From Isoetes taiwanensis (lineage: Eukaryota > Streptophyta > Lycopodiopsida > Isoetales > Isoetaceae): a stretch of DNA of 64,000 bases. This document shows positions 1-12,160 of this stretch, piece by piece. The position numbers were made by a program, and so were the translations under genes. The stretch is taken from positions 16,420,283-16,484,282 of the forward strand of contig JAJEKV010000026.1 of assembly GCA_021234155.1 (NCBI GenBank), written 5' to 3'. The notes beneath the pieces are model-generated. The model saw only the letters and a program-made list of their open reading frames with translations. It had not been told where the DNA came from and did not search any database. How positions within the stretch are numbered: position 1 is the first letter of the stretch; each line of letters starts with the position of its first letter.

Positions 1-3000
1 GTTTGCAGCCTTGGCAAGGAGGGAGAAGGAAGTATTATGGTGGGGACATGCTCAAATCTAGAGTTTTCTGTCTATGCATAGTCTGGTAAACTTGACCTTA
101 GGGTAGGTATTTCTTTGTTGTTGATAAAATAGTGCACAAGAGATCAACAAAGAGTTGCCATGATGTTACACGTGACAGGCTGATGCCAAACATGGGATTC
201 ATACTGTTTTATATGGCATGATTACATATAATATGTATCAAGCAATTACTGGACTGGCTTTTAGGCAGATATATGGGAAGTCAGGCATATTTAAGGAGTT
301 CATGGGATGTCGTACTTCAAGAAAAGAATCTTAATGGTCAGACCAGAAACAAGGCATTTGTGAGATTTGCTACATATGTGCTAGATTGGAGGAAATGCTT
401 TTATGGACAAAAATTTAGTTCTTCTGATTATCTCCTCTGCCCTCTCATGCCATTTTTTGATTAGGAATGATCAAATTACAGTTAGAAGATTGTACTCTCA
501 TTTGTTTATGCTTTCGAGGATGACGCTCAAGTGGGAAGTACATTTTTACAGCAGGAACCTATCCAAGTGCAGTACGAGACGAAGCATTCTTGAATTTGAA
601 GAGACCAAAGGTAGTATGGCTTCATATTCTCTTAGTGTAGGGCAAGAGGAGCATGTAAATTCTTCCATCTGTTCTAATGGCTTAAGGCAACTATAGTGTG
701 CTTGCATCCAATCGTTTTGCAGCTCTGTTAGATAAAGTACTTCCCCTCTTGTATAGACAAAGGAAAGTGAAGAAAGAGGAGTTATATCAACATATCAAGT
801 TGAGAAATATCTAAGATATATGCATCCTTGACCCTAAGTCTGCGGGCTTAACAAATATCTTGGGGCTTAAAATTGATATCAATTTCACGAAAGATAAGCT
901 GGATTTTTTCTTTATGACTGGATTTGTTGTTATTGTTGTGGAATACTCCTCGCGATCTTATGTTTGTTGAATCTTAAAATGGCATGATGCATTGGCATGG
1001 AATCAATATGATTATGCTTCTAATTGATTGGGTCTATGTGCTCACTGCACAAATACATGATCTTATCAGTATAATTTATACACGATATAAACTGTAATTG
1101 CATTCAAACCAAAGTAATAGTTAAAAGATGCAGTTTTATGCTGCATTTGTTTCATTTTGGTGTGAAGAACTGCCACTAATGTCTTGCATGATAAATATAT
1201 GATCTTCAGTGAGCTGCGTAATCCCTCGCACAATCCCATTAGATATCTGACGACTTCATTTTCAAAGGCTTCAAACCAGTACATGATATCCAAAAAAGAG
1301 GTGATTGCTATCAAGCCAAAGACAAAAATACTTTATAAATGTGGCAACATGGAAAATAATTACTATCATGCACAAGATTTGCCTTTACAACCCCTTGACG
1401 ATCCTTACTTCAATAAATAAATATACGTACATTGCCAATTATGAAATGCCCTTACCTTTTGCTAAAATTAGCATTTTGGTAACATAATTTGAATGTCATG
1501 TCATTGGAAAATCTCTCTCTGATCTATAAGCTTTGTGAAGGGCACTTATTTGATCCGTTTGTTTAAGTATTTAGTGGCATTCTTCACTGCACTCACATCA
1601 CCAACATATTTGAATATTTCAAGATCTACTAAATCCCCTGTCCTACTTGAAAGGGCAACGCTTCATATATTTTTCCTCCCCCCCTTTGTTTTGGATGGTG
1701 AATTACACTAATCTACAACCCAAAGAACTCCCACTATACACCTTTACAATTAAAATTTAGGAGCAATACACAATGATAATTTTAGAAATTTTGATGACGA
1801 GGTATAGATTCTAGATTGTCAAAACTCGGAGGTATGTGGTAAAATTCGTGAAAACGTAAGGGTATTTTGTACTTTTTTCCTACTTAATAAGCAATAGTTT
1901 TCTGCTAATAACATTATGCAATTTCAAACGAAGATGAATACAGAGGCTATTAAAAGGAATATCACCAACTAAGCATTTGCAAAAGAATGTTGTTTTGAGG
2001 TATACTCACTGCAAATGCTTTGCAACGCCACATAAAAGTTGTTTTGAGGTATACTCACTTCAAAGGCTTTAGAAATATCTAATGCTCTTGTGACTTGTGA
2101 GCTCTTAGAAGGAGCTTCTTCTATCGATCTTAAGTTTCTACAAGGAGGTCAAGCATATTCTAGAATGTCATGGAAGCTTCCCTATTCTCCTTAAAGGTCT
2201 GCAAGTTCTAGACAACCCTAAAAGCTTCTGGATTCTTCCTTGCTTCGTATAAAAGATATTAGACAACACAATGAGCTACTTTGTTACATAGAACATTTAT
2301 CCCAAAAGCTTCCTTCGGCTATCTAGCTCCAAGTTGATCACTCGCAAAAAAAAAAAATCTTAAGAAAATATAGAAGCTCTACTATCCATCAACACCTAGG
2401 AACTACATCTGGTTGTATTGCAAAGGATGCCTCCTTTGATGCCTCAGATTTTTCCAATAAAAAAAGGTGGGTCTTTTTATTTCTTTTGGAAGAGATCCGA
2501 GAGTATAGCTCTGGTGATTTGTTCAGAAAAATCGTCCCCCTGGTACGATTTAATACTAGCTTGGGGAAGTAGGTCTCAAGTCAACAAGAAACCTTTTGGA
2601 TTATTAAACAAGCATAAGGCCCTAGCTACTTTATTCTAAACCTTAGGTAGTTAAACATTACACTAAATATTAATGACCGAATGAGTAACGCCTATACAAC
2701 CCATATCATGCATTTCTAACGAACTACATCGGATATAATTTCTCTTTTTGTTCCGTTTGGATGTTTCAAAGCCCGCCTTTTTTTTAAACAAAATACCCTT
2801 TTGCTAACAATTTATGTGGAACTGGTTTTTACATTATCATCATCATCAAGCCTTGACTACATCGTTCCTAAAGATTAGATTTACTTCCTTTTCTTGCTTT
2901 CACCATTCAAAGTTCTCATGAGCTTGCAGGGAGGGATTCGCTTTCAGGCACATGTAAGAAGGCAATCAACATGTTTCAAAGCGGACACGTTTCTGCCAAT

Positions 3001-3079
3001 GTATACCACTTAGTAGCACTTGCGACCATAGTTGCCTCAATAAGTATATGAAAGTCGTTACAATGGCTAGAGGCAATCC
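1..3079. other. AT-rich region without recognisable genes
   Basis: Open frames here are short and have no recognisable domain. The longest (403-696, plus, 97 codons) has no motif I know. A direct repeat of about 35 bp with period 49 lies at 1989-2072 (see its own entry). A short A-tract sits near 2346. Nothing here supports a gene, RNA gene or complete mobile element. Confidence 0.6.
1989..2072. repeat. Short direct repeat, period 49 bp
   Basis: The phrase GTTGTTTTGAGGTATACTCA starts at 1989 and again at 2038, each time followed by a similar CAAA-GCTTT stretch. This is a two-copy local duplication of roughly 35 bp separated by unrelated bases. No function is suggested. Confidence 0.7.
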
Positions 3080-3226
3080 TCACATCCTCCACCTCCTAGG
3101 CATTCACCACCCCCTCCCACACCTTCTACATATCTGCATATGCCTGCTCCCCCACCTCCAAGGCATTCTCCACCAACCCCAATACATCCATCTCCAGTGC
3201 ACCCCCCACCGCCCCACCTACTCTAA
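3080..3226 (+). pseudogene. Proline-rich (extensin-like) coding fragment
   Basis: This 49-codon frame ends at TAA 3224-3226 and is closed upstream by a TAG at 3068-3070, so it has no start of its own. The peptide is made of repeated PPPPRHSPP-type blocks with interspersed His, Tyr and Thr. That composition is typical of extensin or hydroxyproline-rich cell-wall proteins and of proline-rich linkers in receptor kinases. It is too short and repetitive to assign a family. It could be an exon remnant of a wall protein or a chance low-complexity frame. It sits just left of a LINE fragment. Confidence 0.35.
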
Positions 3227-3439
3227 AATGGGTTTGCCTTCCAAACTATTGATCATAGGTTCAAATTGATTTGTATTGTATAAAACAAATCATGGAAATA
3301 GAAAGTTCGTATCTCTTTGAATTGTTTGTTCACGTATGTGTCATAAGATGAATAAGTGGTGTTTTGTTGTACATCTCATATACCAAATGGTCCAATTAAT
3401 GTTGAAAAAATCATGCTCCTAATAAATCAATATCAAGTG

Positions 3440-5010
3440 GGCAGGACCATCCATGGCACCGGTACTAACCCCCATGTTCAACAAGGCATTGCGGGAAGGT
3501 TTCTCCCTACAGTGGACCACTAGTAGGGTTGTCCCAATCTACAAGGTAGGAGATCTGCATTGCCCGGCCAATTACTGGACCATCATGATCAGCTCGGTAT
3601 TTGCAAAGCTCCTCGCCGGGATCCTCGAGCAGCAATTGACAAGATGGGCAGAGGCAGCAGAAGTGCGGGCACTCACGCAGGCAGATTTAGGTCGAGGCAC
3701 TCAATCATTGATCACATCTTCACGCTGCGGACTATGGTCGAGGACATCAGGAACCCTCGACAAGATCTGTATTGCTGCTTTGTAGACATCGCCAAGGCTT
3801 TTAACACTGTGCCTCGGGGAAAGCTATGGACAAGATTGCAACAGCTAGATGTCCCTGTGGAACTGAAGAACGCGGTTAATGCGGGTTATATGAGTCATGT
3901 TCAAAGCACTACAACCCGGTAGCCAACTATTCAAGAGCGTGATCAAGGTTTGCCGGGGATGCCTTGTCTCTCCCACAATCGCTTTGACCCGTACATTGAT
4001 CAATTGGAGAGATGGCTTACTGACAATGGAGCCAATGGGGTTTAACTTCTACACCAAATCACCACGCAACTGATCTATGCTGATGATGCGGACCTTCTGG
4101 AAGGTGGTCATCATATCATCCGCACGCCAACCAAGGGCCCCAACCCTCACTTATCGTGGTTAAAACGTTGAAGTGGTACCCACTTACAAATATTTGGGGT
4201 GGAGTTCTCGTCCGCCATGAACTGGAACAATTCCATCCGGTTGTCTGCGGCGAGGTTGGAAGGCACTCTATGCAATGCGAACAATAACCATAAGGTGGAG
4301 TCAGATGATTGGCCCCACCGGTCGCACCTATTCAAGGTATTAGTGGAACCTATGCTTTTGTATGGAGTCGAGGGTCCGGCCCCGATGGTTTCTCTCGCTT
4401 TGGAATGACTTGGAACAGTGCGTAAAAGCTTTCTTGGCACAATCGCTGAGGGTAAAGTCCATAGTTCCATACCAGATGCTGTTGCATGAGACAGTTTCTT
4501 GCTTCTTCAGAGGGGGGCCCTTGACAGACACATCATCTACTTCCAAAAGGTGTATGGACGATACTCACCTCCCTAACCTCGCTTACACTGTGGCAATAAC
4601 CTCAATGCCTAAAGGTCTGCTTGCGGGAAAAAAGAGCTCAGTGGCTGGTCAGATGGAATATGCAGAAGCACAGGTGCATCCGAGTGCAAACGGAGGCAGA
4701 TTGCCACAGCCTCAAACAGTACCTTCATACATGCTTCCACATGGGATGCCAACACCCTTGAACAGGTCAAGACGACACATTACCAATGCCACATAAACGC
4801 CATGCTGGAGCGGGGCCTGCAACGCTATCTGCGCACTCATCTACCCATGAAAAAGCGCAAATCCATTGCTTCTATTCGCACAGCCGCACACCATCTCTGG
4901 ATTGACACAGGAAGATGGATTGGGGAGCCGCACCAGGAGAGGCTTTGTCAATGCTGCCAAGTTGGAGCTGTTGAAGACGAATGCCACACCCTTCATGCAT
5001 TCTGCAGTAC
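3440..5010 (+). mobile_element. LINE fragment 1 (reverse transcriptase to C-terminal zinc motif)
   Basis: This is part of a non-LTR retrotransposon ORF2, broken by several frameshifts. In order it shows the RT segment with VFAKLLAGILEQQL (about 3595-3640), the RT block FVDIAKAFNTVPR (about 3780-3820), the catalytic YADD at 4076-4087, and a C-terminal domain with LRTHLPMKK and a Cys/His motif of the form C-C-(x)n-EDE-H-x-L near 4950-5010. The 5' part (endonuclease) and the 3' untranslated tail are both missing, so this is an internal fragment rather than a typical 5'-truncated insertion. The same family occurs at 19.8, 21-23.5, 52-61.5 and 63.5-64 kb. Confidence 0.85.
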
Positions 5011-5135
5011 TTCAAGAAAATTTGTATTTTCATTTGTTGCATTTACTTAAGGTAAAGTTGGGCGTCATCTTATATATCAACTTGACATGCATGGGATCTT
5101 AAGTCTCCATATTATTTGAAGCAGAAAAAATGCAC

Positions 5136-5321
5136 CTTTGATCGAACTTGTCCAGCTTCTATGAACCAATAGCCTACTACAATGGCACGAAGAGCTGGCC
5201 ACGAAAGCTTTTCAGGAGCAAAGAAATGATAGAGAACATCTTTGGAGTCGGAATGCAAAGCCCATACCAATAATTTTGATGGAATAACTACTTTACAAGG
5301 GTCAACAAGCACTCCTGTTTT
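5136..5321 (-). pseudogene. Exon remnant of an unrecognised gene
   Basis: On the minus strand this is a 62-codon open block in phase 0, bounded by a good acceptor (TGCACAG, ending at 5322) and a donor (GATCAAAG followed by GTGCAT). The peptide begins KTGVLVDPCKVVIPSK and contains APEKLSWPALRAIVVGYW. It is rich in Trp, Leu and Ala and reads like a genuine conserved protein segment, but I do not recognise the family. It lies downstream, in minus-strand order, of the 5375-5605 block and of the PGAP1-like exons now displaced to 17.4-18.0 kb by gypsy 1. Whether it belonged to the same gene is unclear; standard PGAP1 C-termini do not contain it. Confidence 0.5.
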
Positions 5322-5374
5322 CTGTGCATTGTGAAGAAAAAATGATCTTACACCAACTGCAAACCTTCATCAAC

Positions 5375-5605
5375 CAGAGCACTCATGAGCAGTGATTGCA
5401 AGAAAAACATGGACAAGCGAAAAACCTTCTAGAATGTGTGTAATCTTATATAGAGCAGCCCCAGGAGGAAGAAAGCTTATTGGAACCAGATATTTCCATA
5501 TTTGCAGCCTAGTGTGAAACTTCTGAGCAAGTCCCACACAGCAATAGAATGATGCATCGTAGAGTGCTGAAGGGGGAAATTTTGATTTGACTCCCTTTCA
5601 CGAGC
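5375..5605 (-). pseudogene. Exon remnant of an unrecognised, partly hydrophobic protein
   Basis: The minus strand has an acceptor (GTAGTGCAG, ending at 5606) followed by an open block encoding LVKGSQIKISP and, after a one-base shift in a run of five C, SALYDASFYCCVGLAQKF, then VPISFLPPGAALYKITHILEG and a hydrophobic stretch ending ITAHE. The frame stops at a TGA at 5370-5372. The splice donor is not resolved; TCTG followed by GTTGAT is possible. The frameshift is a homopolymer length difference, so it may be a sequence error. The family is not recognised. It shares a locus with the 5136-5321 exon. Confidence 0.45.
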
Positions 5606-5713
5606 CTGCACTACCACCAAAAAATGAGTGATTATATACACGCAGCTCTTTAAGAAAAAGGGAATGGAAGTAAAATGCACACTCCCAAGAAGATTTAAGC
5701 CTGAAGTCAAAAG

Positions 5714-6294
5714 TGTTTGGGGTCTGGGTTCGGGAACTCCTGGAAGACAGCCCTCTGTGAGGACCCGTGGATCTAACAGGAGAGTCCGGGGGACTATGTC
5801 ACGCGGGATTTGCAAGAAGAGAAGAAAAAGAAGAAAACAGAACAAATGAGAGAAAGATGATAAGCTTCCTTGATATCAATGATGAAAATACATGAGCTCT
5901 GTAATAGAGAGAAAACCGAAAAGGAGACAAGACTCAAAACTCATCTAAAAAACTTATGTGCTAACTCTACTCATATATATAGTACAATGGCCTTGGGCCC
6001 AATATAGACACTCGACCGATCTCGGTGCCGACTCGAAGGAGGCCCGATTTGCGAATGTTGGCGGTGCCTCTTGAAGTGCCTAGAATCACTGACGCCGACG
6101 CTGGGCGGTGGACGGGTCCACTTGTCCGAAATGGCGCTCTTGTTGACAACCACGGCACTTTGATCAAGCGTGGGTCTGCCGCTTGGTCTTCATGGAGCCT
6201 TGGATGTCTGACCCGGTACGACCGAGGATCCTTGAGCTTGACCTCGGTCCGTCAGATGCATGAATAGTCCCGCACTGTGAGGCACAGATCAACA
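5714..6294 (-). repeat. 3' LTR of gypsy element 1
   Basis: This 581-bp direct repeat is clearly homologous to 16773-17360 over its whole length. On the minus strand it starts TGTTGATC and ends CCAAACA, giving TGTT...AACA termini. Relative to its partner it has many small indels, often CTGG or CAGG in one copy against CG in the other. Confidence 0.93.
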
Positions 6295-6308
6295 CTCCCC
6301 CACCAAAA
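6295..6308 (-). promoter_or_regulatory. Polypurine tract of gypsy element 1
   Basis: Read on the minus strand, the bases immediately before the 3' LTR are TTTTGGTGGGGGAG. This is a T-run plus polypurine tract at the expected site for plus-strand DNA priming. It fixes the element's orientation. Confidence 0.8.
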
Positions 6309-9300
6309 CGACACTCGAGTGAAGAAAAGGAGGAAGCGCCGAGGGCGGAAGCCATCCGTCTCGAAAGTGATCCTCACGGAGTGAGGACGGGCACCATTAT
6401 GGTAATCGGGCTTATGAGATCTTGGCGTGATTGAAGAGCTTGAGGAGTGTTTTGGCCAAGGGGCGTGATCAGCATCAATAAGAAAGCGAGCGCACCATGT
6501 CTTCAAAGGGCGCTGCGTGCGCCTCGAGGAAATGTAATACGACATTCCATGAGGAGACAGTCCGGCCAAAGGCACCGACAATCGGCATTCGATTGCAAGT
6601 TGAAAAAATGGGACGGCCGATTTAAGGAGCTTAGCAAAATGCATTTGAGAGCAGCGCAAAATCCCGCTTGAAGATGGACGTAAGGATCGTGAGGTGGAGG
6701 CATTCTCGCAAGAAAGTGTTGAGACCATGAAGCGCATCCGCTGGCTGTTGCCAACCACGCCATTAGCAATGTAGATCCAATTGGTGGTGTTGTCCGAGTG
6801 GCACCTTCTTCCCAATGGGAGCGGGCGAACAAAAACGTGGATCCCACCGGAGATCCGTCGAGATCCGAGGTGGTGTCCAGCCTGCATGACCATCCATGAC
6901 CTTGGTCCAAAAAGGAAGGCCAATCGAAGTCGAACCCGGGGGCGGGAGGTACACCCTGGGGAAGCATAGGGAGAAGGAACCATGCCCGTAGGTGGGTTCT
7001 GAGCGGTCTCCCCGAATTGATCGACAAGATCCGATCAAGTGCCCGACACCAATGATCCCAAAGAGAAGCAGAGAGAGTTGAGAGTTGACGTGGAGGGCTA
7101 TCCCATCCCGTGGGGACCGTCTTGCTATCCAACGAGCTTGTAACTCGATTGTAACCAGCGAGGTGTCGCATATAAATTTGTGCATAGGGAAGATCCTGGG
7201 ATGTCCTAGATACTTCCCGATTTGTTGTTCTGGCGGGCTTAAACGCCGAGAGATAAATGATTTGCAAGCTCGTGCATGTACTCGATGAAGAGTTTGGGTC
7301 CGAAAGGGATCCGCAAGATATGGATTGTTATCCCTGAAGCACCCATTGCACAGCTGGGGTCACCCCGAAAAAAATGGCGTGGCCCATTTCCAAAGTGTTC
7401 CCCGTATCACCCGGATAGAAATCATGAAATATGTAAGCCATGGGCTGAACCACTCTGAAGGTGATAAAGTCTGGATCGGCACAGTGTATGAGATCAAAGA
7501 CGACAAGGGCACAGCACAACCCTTTGTCTTCAATGGAGAGTTCTGGCCAAATCCGAATAAAATCTGCGACCGCCGTGGAATATCCACAGGGCCATCGGCC
7601 GCATGCCACTTCGAAAGGAAGAGGTGGCGTCGAGCAAACCACATAATCGTGATAGCGGAGGGAACTGAAGTCAACAGGCATTCGTGAAGAATGGCGCGTA
7701 TGGGCGCCAAGTTTTGCTTGAGCCTCATCGCCAGATCAATAGCTTTGCCGCACTGTTGTTCGAGATCACGGATCCGGTTGTCCCTTTCGAAAGCAGGCGT
7801 GACTGGTCACGGACCCGTTCCTGAGAAGGGTTGACCTGGGAGGAAGATTTCCCCGGTGTGTTGAGACGAAGCACGGCAATCTCCGCGTCATCCAAGATCT
7901 TCGCTTTACGCACCTCTCGTAGGCGATCTTGAAGAGAGGTGAGCCGAGAGGTCCGTGGTAGAAAGCCGAGCCGCCAAGGAGGCGAATTTGAGCGTCCCCG
8001 GGCTGAAAAGATTTTGAACCCGAAAGTGCTGAAATTTTCACACGATTCGAGTACAAGGCATTGAGTTTAGCAATATCTCGCCCTTGGTACTCGTGGAGAG
8101 CGGCTTTGGACTTGTTGTGCTCCAATAAAGTCTGAATTTCCGACCGAGCCGAACTGTTGATCTTCGAAGTTGGCTGACTTGAGCTTGTGTACTTTTGAGA
8201 TCCGCATGAGCCCGTAAGAGAGCTTCATGCTTGTCTTGAAGTTTGGCCTCCAAAGTTGCAACTTGGGCGCTTCTGCGGCTTGAAGGTCCCGTGTACCGCG
8301 ATCGAGGCCTCTAGTGCCTTGAACCCCGGCCATAAGAGCGCCTTGGGATTCTTGTAACTTGAGAGCCGCAGCTTGAGCATCCCCGTTGATACCGATACAA
8401 CAACCGACGAGGGTGTTGTGGTGGTGGAGCTTGTCGCTGCCCGGTTTGGGATGTTTGGGAAAAATGGTTTGAAGTGGATGGTGTGGGAGAGGAGGAGACA
8501 AAGGACATGGGTGTGACTGTGGACATGACCAAATGGAAGACGGGCGTGAAGTGCCAACTTGGTGAGTGATTGGAAGGGGAGCTACTGAAAGTGGAATTAT
8601 GAGAATTTGGTGGTGTGGGAGGGAAGTAATGACGGATGAGGGCTTGAAAGTGGCCTCCCACGTAAACTTCAAATAGAAGTGGTACCGGGCGGTCCATTTC
8701 TTGGAGAAGACGATAGAACATCATTTGGGGCCAATCTATGTGGTGTTTGGAGTGTGTAGCAAAGGAGGACCAGGTTATAGAAAGGCTTATTGATATGGGT
8801 GTTCTTGATAGAATACCCAAGGAATTTTCGCCACGAAATTTGACAAAGGTTTCGTGGAGGCTTGTCGATATTGGTCGACGTTGGACATTGGCATGATAAG
8901 CGAGGTGCACCAAACTCGTGACATCGATATCCTCGTATAGCGCACCATGATACACAAGGGGTGTGCAAGGGAATATGAAATACCTCAGAAATCAAATGTT
9001 GAGTCAACGAAATAGTGGTGCCATCGACCACGGTGGTGTAACCTTATGCGGGCTGCTTACGATATTGGCGATGAACCGCCTTCAACCGAGATTTGGAGCC
9101 GGAAGTTCCATTTGAGAGAATTCAAAGGCTGGTGTCGTTCAAATGACTTCTTTATTTGGGCCAACAAGGGCTTCCGCGGAAAGTGGGCGTCAAGAAGGAT
9201 ACAGATGCAAAAAAGGGCGGATCCTTGGGGAGCGGTAGCTTGAAGTGTAGAAAATCTTGGGGCAGCCATGGGAATGATGTGCGTGAACGAAGAGGGATGC

Positions 9301-10194
9301 CAAAGGCGAAGACGAAAAGTCGAGCCACGAGGACAAAGGCGAGAGGAACGAAAAGGTTTGTTTTAGGGCGCATGGCCGAGGCGAAGAGGTATGAAGAGTC
9401 TGGCTGGACCGCTGATGGTGCAGGTGTCAAAAGATGCCAAGAAGGGTATTGAGAGGCAAAAATTTGGCTAAGTCCCAAAAACGTAAGGGAGAAGCAATGA
9501 ACGGTGAGGATGAGGCGTGAAAGAAAGATCGGATGGGACAAATGGCAAAGGACACCCATTAATGTTCGACGGGCGTGAAAAGAAGGAATGGCATTCAATC
9601 CGGCAACTTCGAAGTGGGATATCGCGAAAAGGAATGTGTCGAGGTACCATGGCTAGATATGCGGCGGGAGAAAAGATTCTCATTTTAGAAACAAATTTTG
9701 CATTGCAAACACGTTGGCGATTTGTGTGATTGGTCCACGCCGACAAGGAGTGCCTCATGGGCTATATAAGACGAACCGAGAGGAACGAAGGCATCCGATG
9801 GCGCCGCATGGCTCTTCGCCGCTTGAACGAAGACCGCATCGATGCCCACTAACCGCCGAGAGTGGATCACTTGCAAGATGAATTGTTCCGGATCTTCGGC
9901 GCCACCACAACCGTGGCATTCGAATGGACGGCCGGGTGTGCCGGGATGGCTGAACATCCCGACCAAGACCAACGGATGGAGGTGGTTCTGCACCTTCGGC
10001 CGATCCGGAGCGTAACCTCTACCATCTCCTCGCATCACCTCTCCCCAACCCGAGTAGAGGGTTTTTCCTCTTAGGACTTAGTAGATAGGGCTCTGAGCCC
10101 GTTTTTGTATATAGGGCAGTGCCCATAGCGGAAATAGCTGGGCTGCGCCCACATTTTGTAAAAAATCTCCACTATAATATAATATACCGCCTTT
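6309..10194 (-). other. 3' accessory region of gypsy element 1 with degenerate extra ORFs
   Basis: This is about 3.9 kb between the pol stop and the polypurine tract. Minus-strand open stretches include 6503-7267 (254 codons), 8311-8955, 8669-9031 (starting near VDGTTISLTQHLISEVF) and 9152-9598. A Glu/Gln/Leu-rich, coiled-coil-like stretch lies near 8040-8340 (KLQDKHEALLRAHADLKSTQ). The sequence suggests one frameshifted accessory protein. Athila and Tat elements are known to carry env-like or accessory ORFs here, and the 8.6-9.0 kb block is reminiscent of plant transposon-protein domains. I cannot place it in a named family. There is no clear transmembrane or signal architecture, so I do not call it env. 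Confidence 0.5.
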
Positions 10195-12160
10195 CTAGTC
10201 ACTTTCTGTGGTGTTTGCTTCTTGAACTGGCTCTGTGTGTTGATGTTCACTTTCTGTCAATGTTGTTAAAAAACCCGTTTTTTATTTTTAAAGTACCTCT
10301 ATAAAAATCCTCAAGTTTTTTAAAGGATTTTTATGATATGGTATGGCCAAAAAATAAAAATGAAAAAGATTGCACATTTTGTGCACTACTTTATTGGATA
10401 TATTTGCTACTGTTAAAATGCTCATTTGTGCTACAAGTTATAACACGTAGCATGCCAACAAGTAAATCGGAAGATTATGCTGCTATTAGAAATTATTAAG
10501 TTCAAGTACGAAGATATCACAACTTTTTTGCCATGCAACTCTTAAGAAAGTTCAGAAAAACATAATTATAGAGGTTAAGAGATATAGGAATCTTATATAC
10601 AAGTATAAATAAGTTCAAGAATATCATCTATTTGGATAAAAAAATCACAATCTAAGGATCTTTAAGGATTTTTAAAGATTTTTAAGGATTTTTAAGATTT
10701 TAAAGATTTTTAACGTATTTTATATGAAATACGTTTTTAAAGATTTTTTTCAAAAATCTTAAAAATCTTCAAAAAATCTTAAAAAACGTTTTTTAAACGT
10801 ACGGATTTTAACGTACTTAACAACATTGCTTTCTGTGTGATGAAATGCTTTGAGACGAAAACCATTAACCAATGTAGGTAATGGAGTGCCATCTAACTCA
10901 GCTAGTTGGAAAACGCTTGGTCTAACCACTTGAACAATTTGATAAGGGCCAAGCCAACGAAACTTGAGTTTACCCGGAAAATTTTTGTACCTGGAATCAT
11001 AAAGAAGAACCAAATCTCCTTCTTTGAATGTTTTTGTCTTCAAACGTTTGTCATGTAAAGATTTTTGCAACTGTTGTCCATGAAGAACACGAATATAAGC
11101 ATCCCTTCGAAGTTCATCCAACCGTTCTAATTGATAGACCCGTTCTTTGAGTGCGGCGGGTGGATTATGAGCAAGAGCCGATTGAAAACGGAGTGTTGGA
11201 AGGATGTATTCAAAACGGCATGAGAGCTTCCTCGACCATAAACCAATTTAAAAGGAGTGTGACCGGTAGCAATCTTGAAACAAGTATTGTAGGCCCAAAG
11301 AACAAGAGGAAGTTTTGTGCTCCGCCAACTGCGGGGAAGCGTCACAAATTTTCTTGAGAATGTTGACCCGAGTTTTGTTGGTGCTTTACGCCAACCCATT
11401 GCCTTGAGGATAGTAAGGTGTGCTCTTGTGATGATGTATCGAGAGATAATCCGTCGGCTCCTTGATAGTATGATTGATGAAATGAACACCACGGTCACCC
11501 ACCAGCCCCGCGGTAGCGGCAATCGCGTGATAATTTGTTGATAGAGGACTCTAGTCGCTTCTTTGCCGCAAAGTTTGTCCGGAAGTGCACAAGCTTCGCC
11601 CATTTGGTGGCGTGAGTCGGTGAGAACTGAGAATGTATCGGACACGAGTGTGCAGCCTAGCGGGAGGATCTATAGGTCCCACAAAGTCCATTCCCCATTT
11701 GTTGAAGGGAAGTGGCATGCACGGCCGGCGTCAAGGGAAGAGCATCACGGGCGTGGAGGCCCCACCGGCCCGGCAAAGCGTCACACGTGCGGGCGTGGGC
11801 GTGAGCATCTTTGAAGAGCGTGGGCCAATAATACCCGGCTAGAAGGATTTTGCGTGCCGTGGTGTCACCATGAAAATGACCACCACCGAGCCCTTGATGA
11901 GCTTCTCGAACAATGTCTGGAACTTCATGAGGTAGAACACAGCGTCGAAGGATGGTGTCCTTACCCTTTTTGTAGAGATGTCCGGCAACCATGGTGTAGT
12001 CACGGACCTCTCGGAGAAATTGATGGCGACGGGATTGTCGCCATGGCGAGAGAGGCGTCTCGTCTTCTGGTGGAAGAGCACCTGTGAGGAGGTACTGCTG
12101 AAAATCATGGAACCAATGTGGTGTTGCCGTGACTAAAAAGAGCTGAGCATCAGGAAAGGC
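10195..12160 (-). pseudogene. Gypsy 1 integrase region of pol (frameshifted)
   Basis: Reading right to left, the integrase zinc-binding region is near 11.85-12.0 kb (GGGHFHGDTTARKIL, AGYYWPTLF, then HARTCD). A degenerate core ends in LWAYNTCFKIATGHTPFKLV (about 11.25-11.35 kb). The C-terminal segment has DKRLKTKTFKEGDLVLL and FPGKLKFRWLGPYQIV (10.85-11.08 kb). The frame then continues past the hAT-type MITE to a TAG at 10195-10197. Integrases join element cDNA to target DNA with a DDE active site; the first two acidic residues are not readable here because of frameshifts. No chromodomain follows. Confidence 0.85.
10250..10836. mobile_element. Non-autonomous hAT-type MITE inside gypsy element 1
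   Basis: The element is 10258-10828 (571 bp). It has perfect 12-bp terminal inverted repeats CAATGTTGTTAA / TTAACAACATTG and an 8-bp target duplication CTTTCTGT at 10250-10257 and 10829-10836. An 8-bp duplication with CA...TG termini is the hAT superfamily signature. The interior is extremely AT-rich with repeated AAGATTTTTAA words that can fold back, and has no transposase frame. Removing it restores the end of the gypsy pol frame, which shows that it landed after gypsy 1. Confidence 0.9.

Noticed and set aside
403-696. 97-codon frame near the left edge as a gene
   Set aside because: No recognisable motif or splice context, and another unrelated frame (273-464) overlaps it. AT-rich chance frame.
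6503-7267. 254-codon minus-strand frame as a stand-alone gene
   Set aside because: It lies wholly between pol and the 3' LTR of gypsy 1 and overlaps other long frames in GC-rich sequence. It is treated as part of the accessory region.
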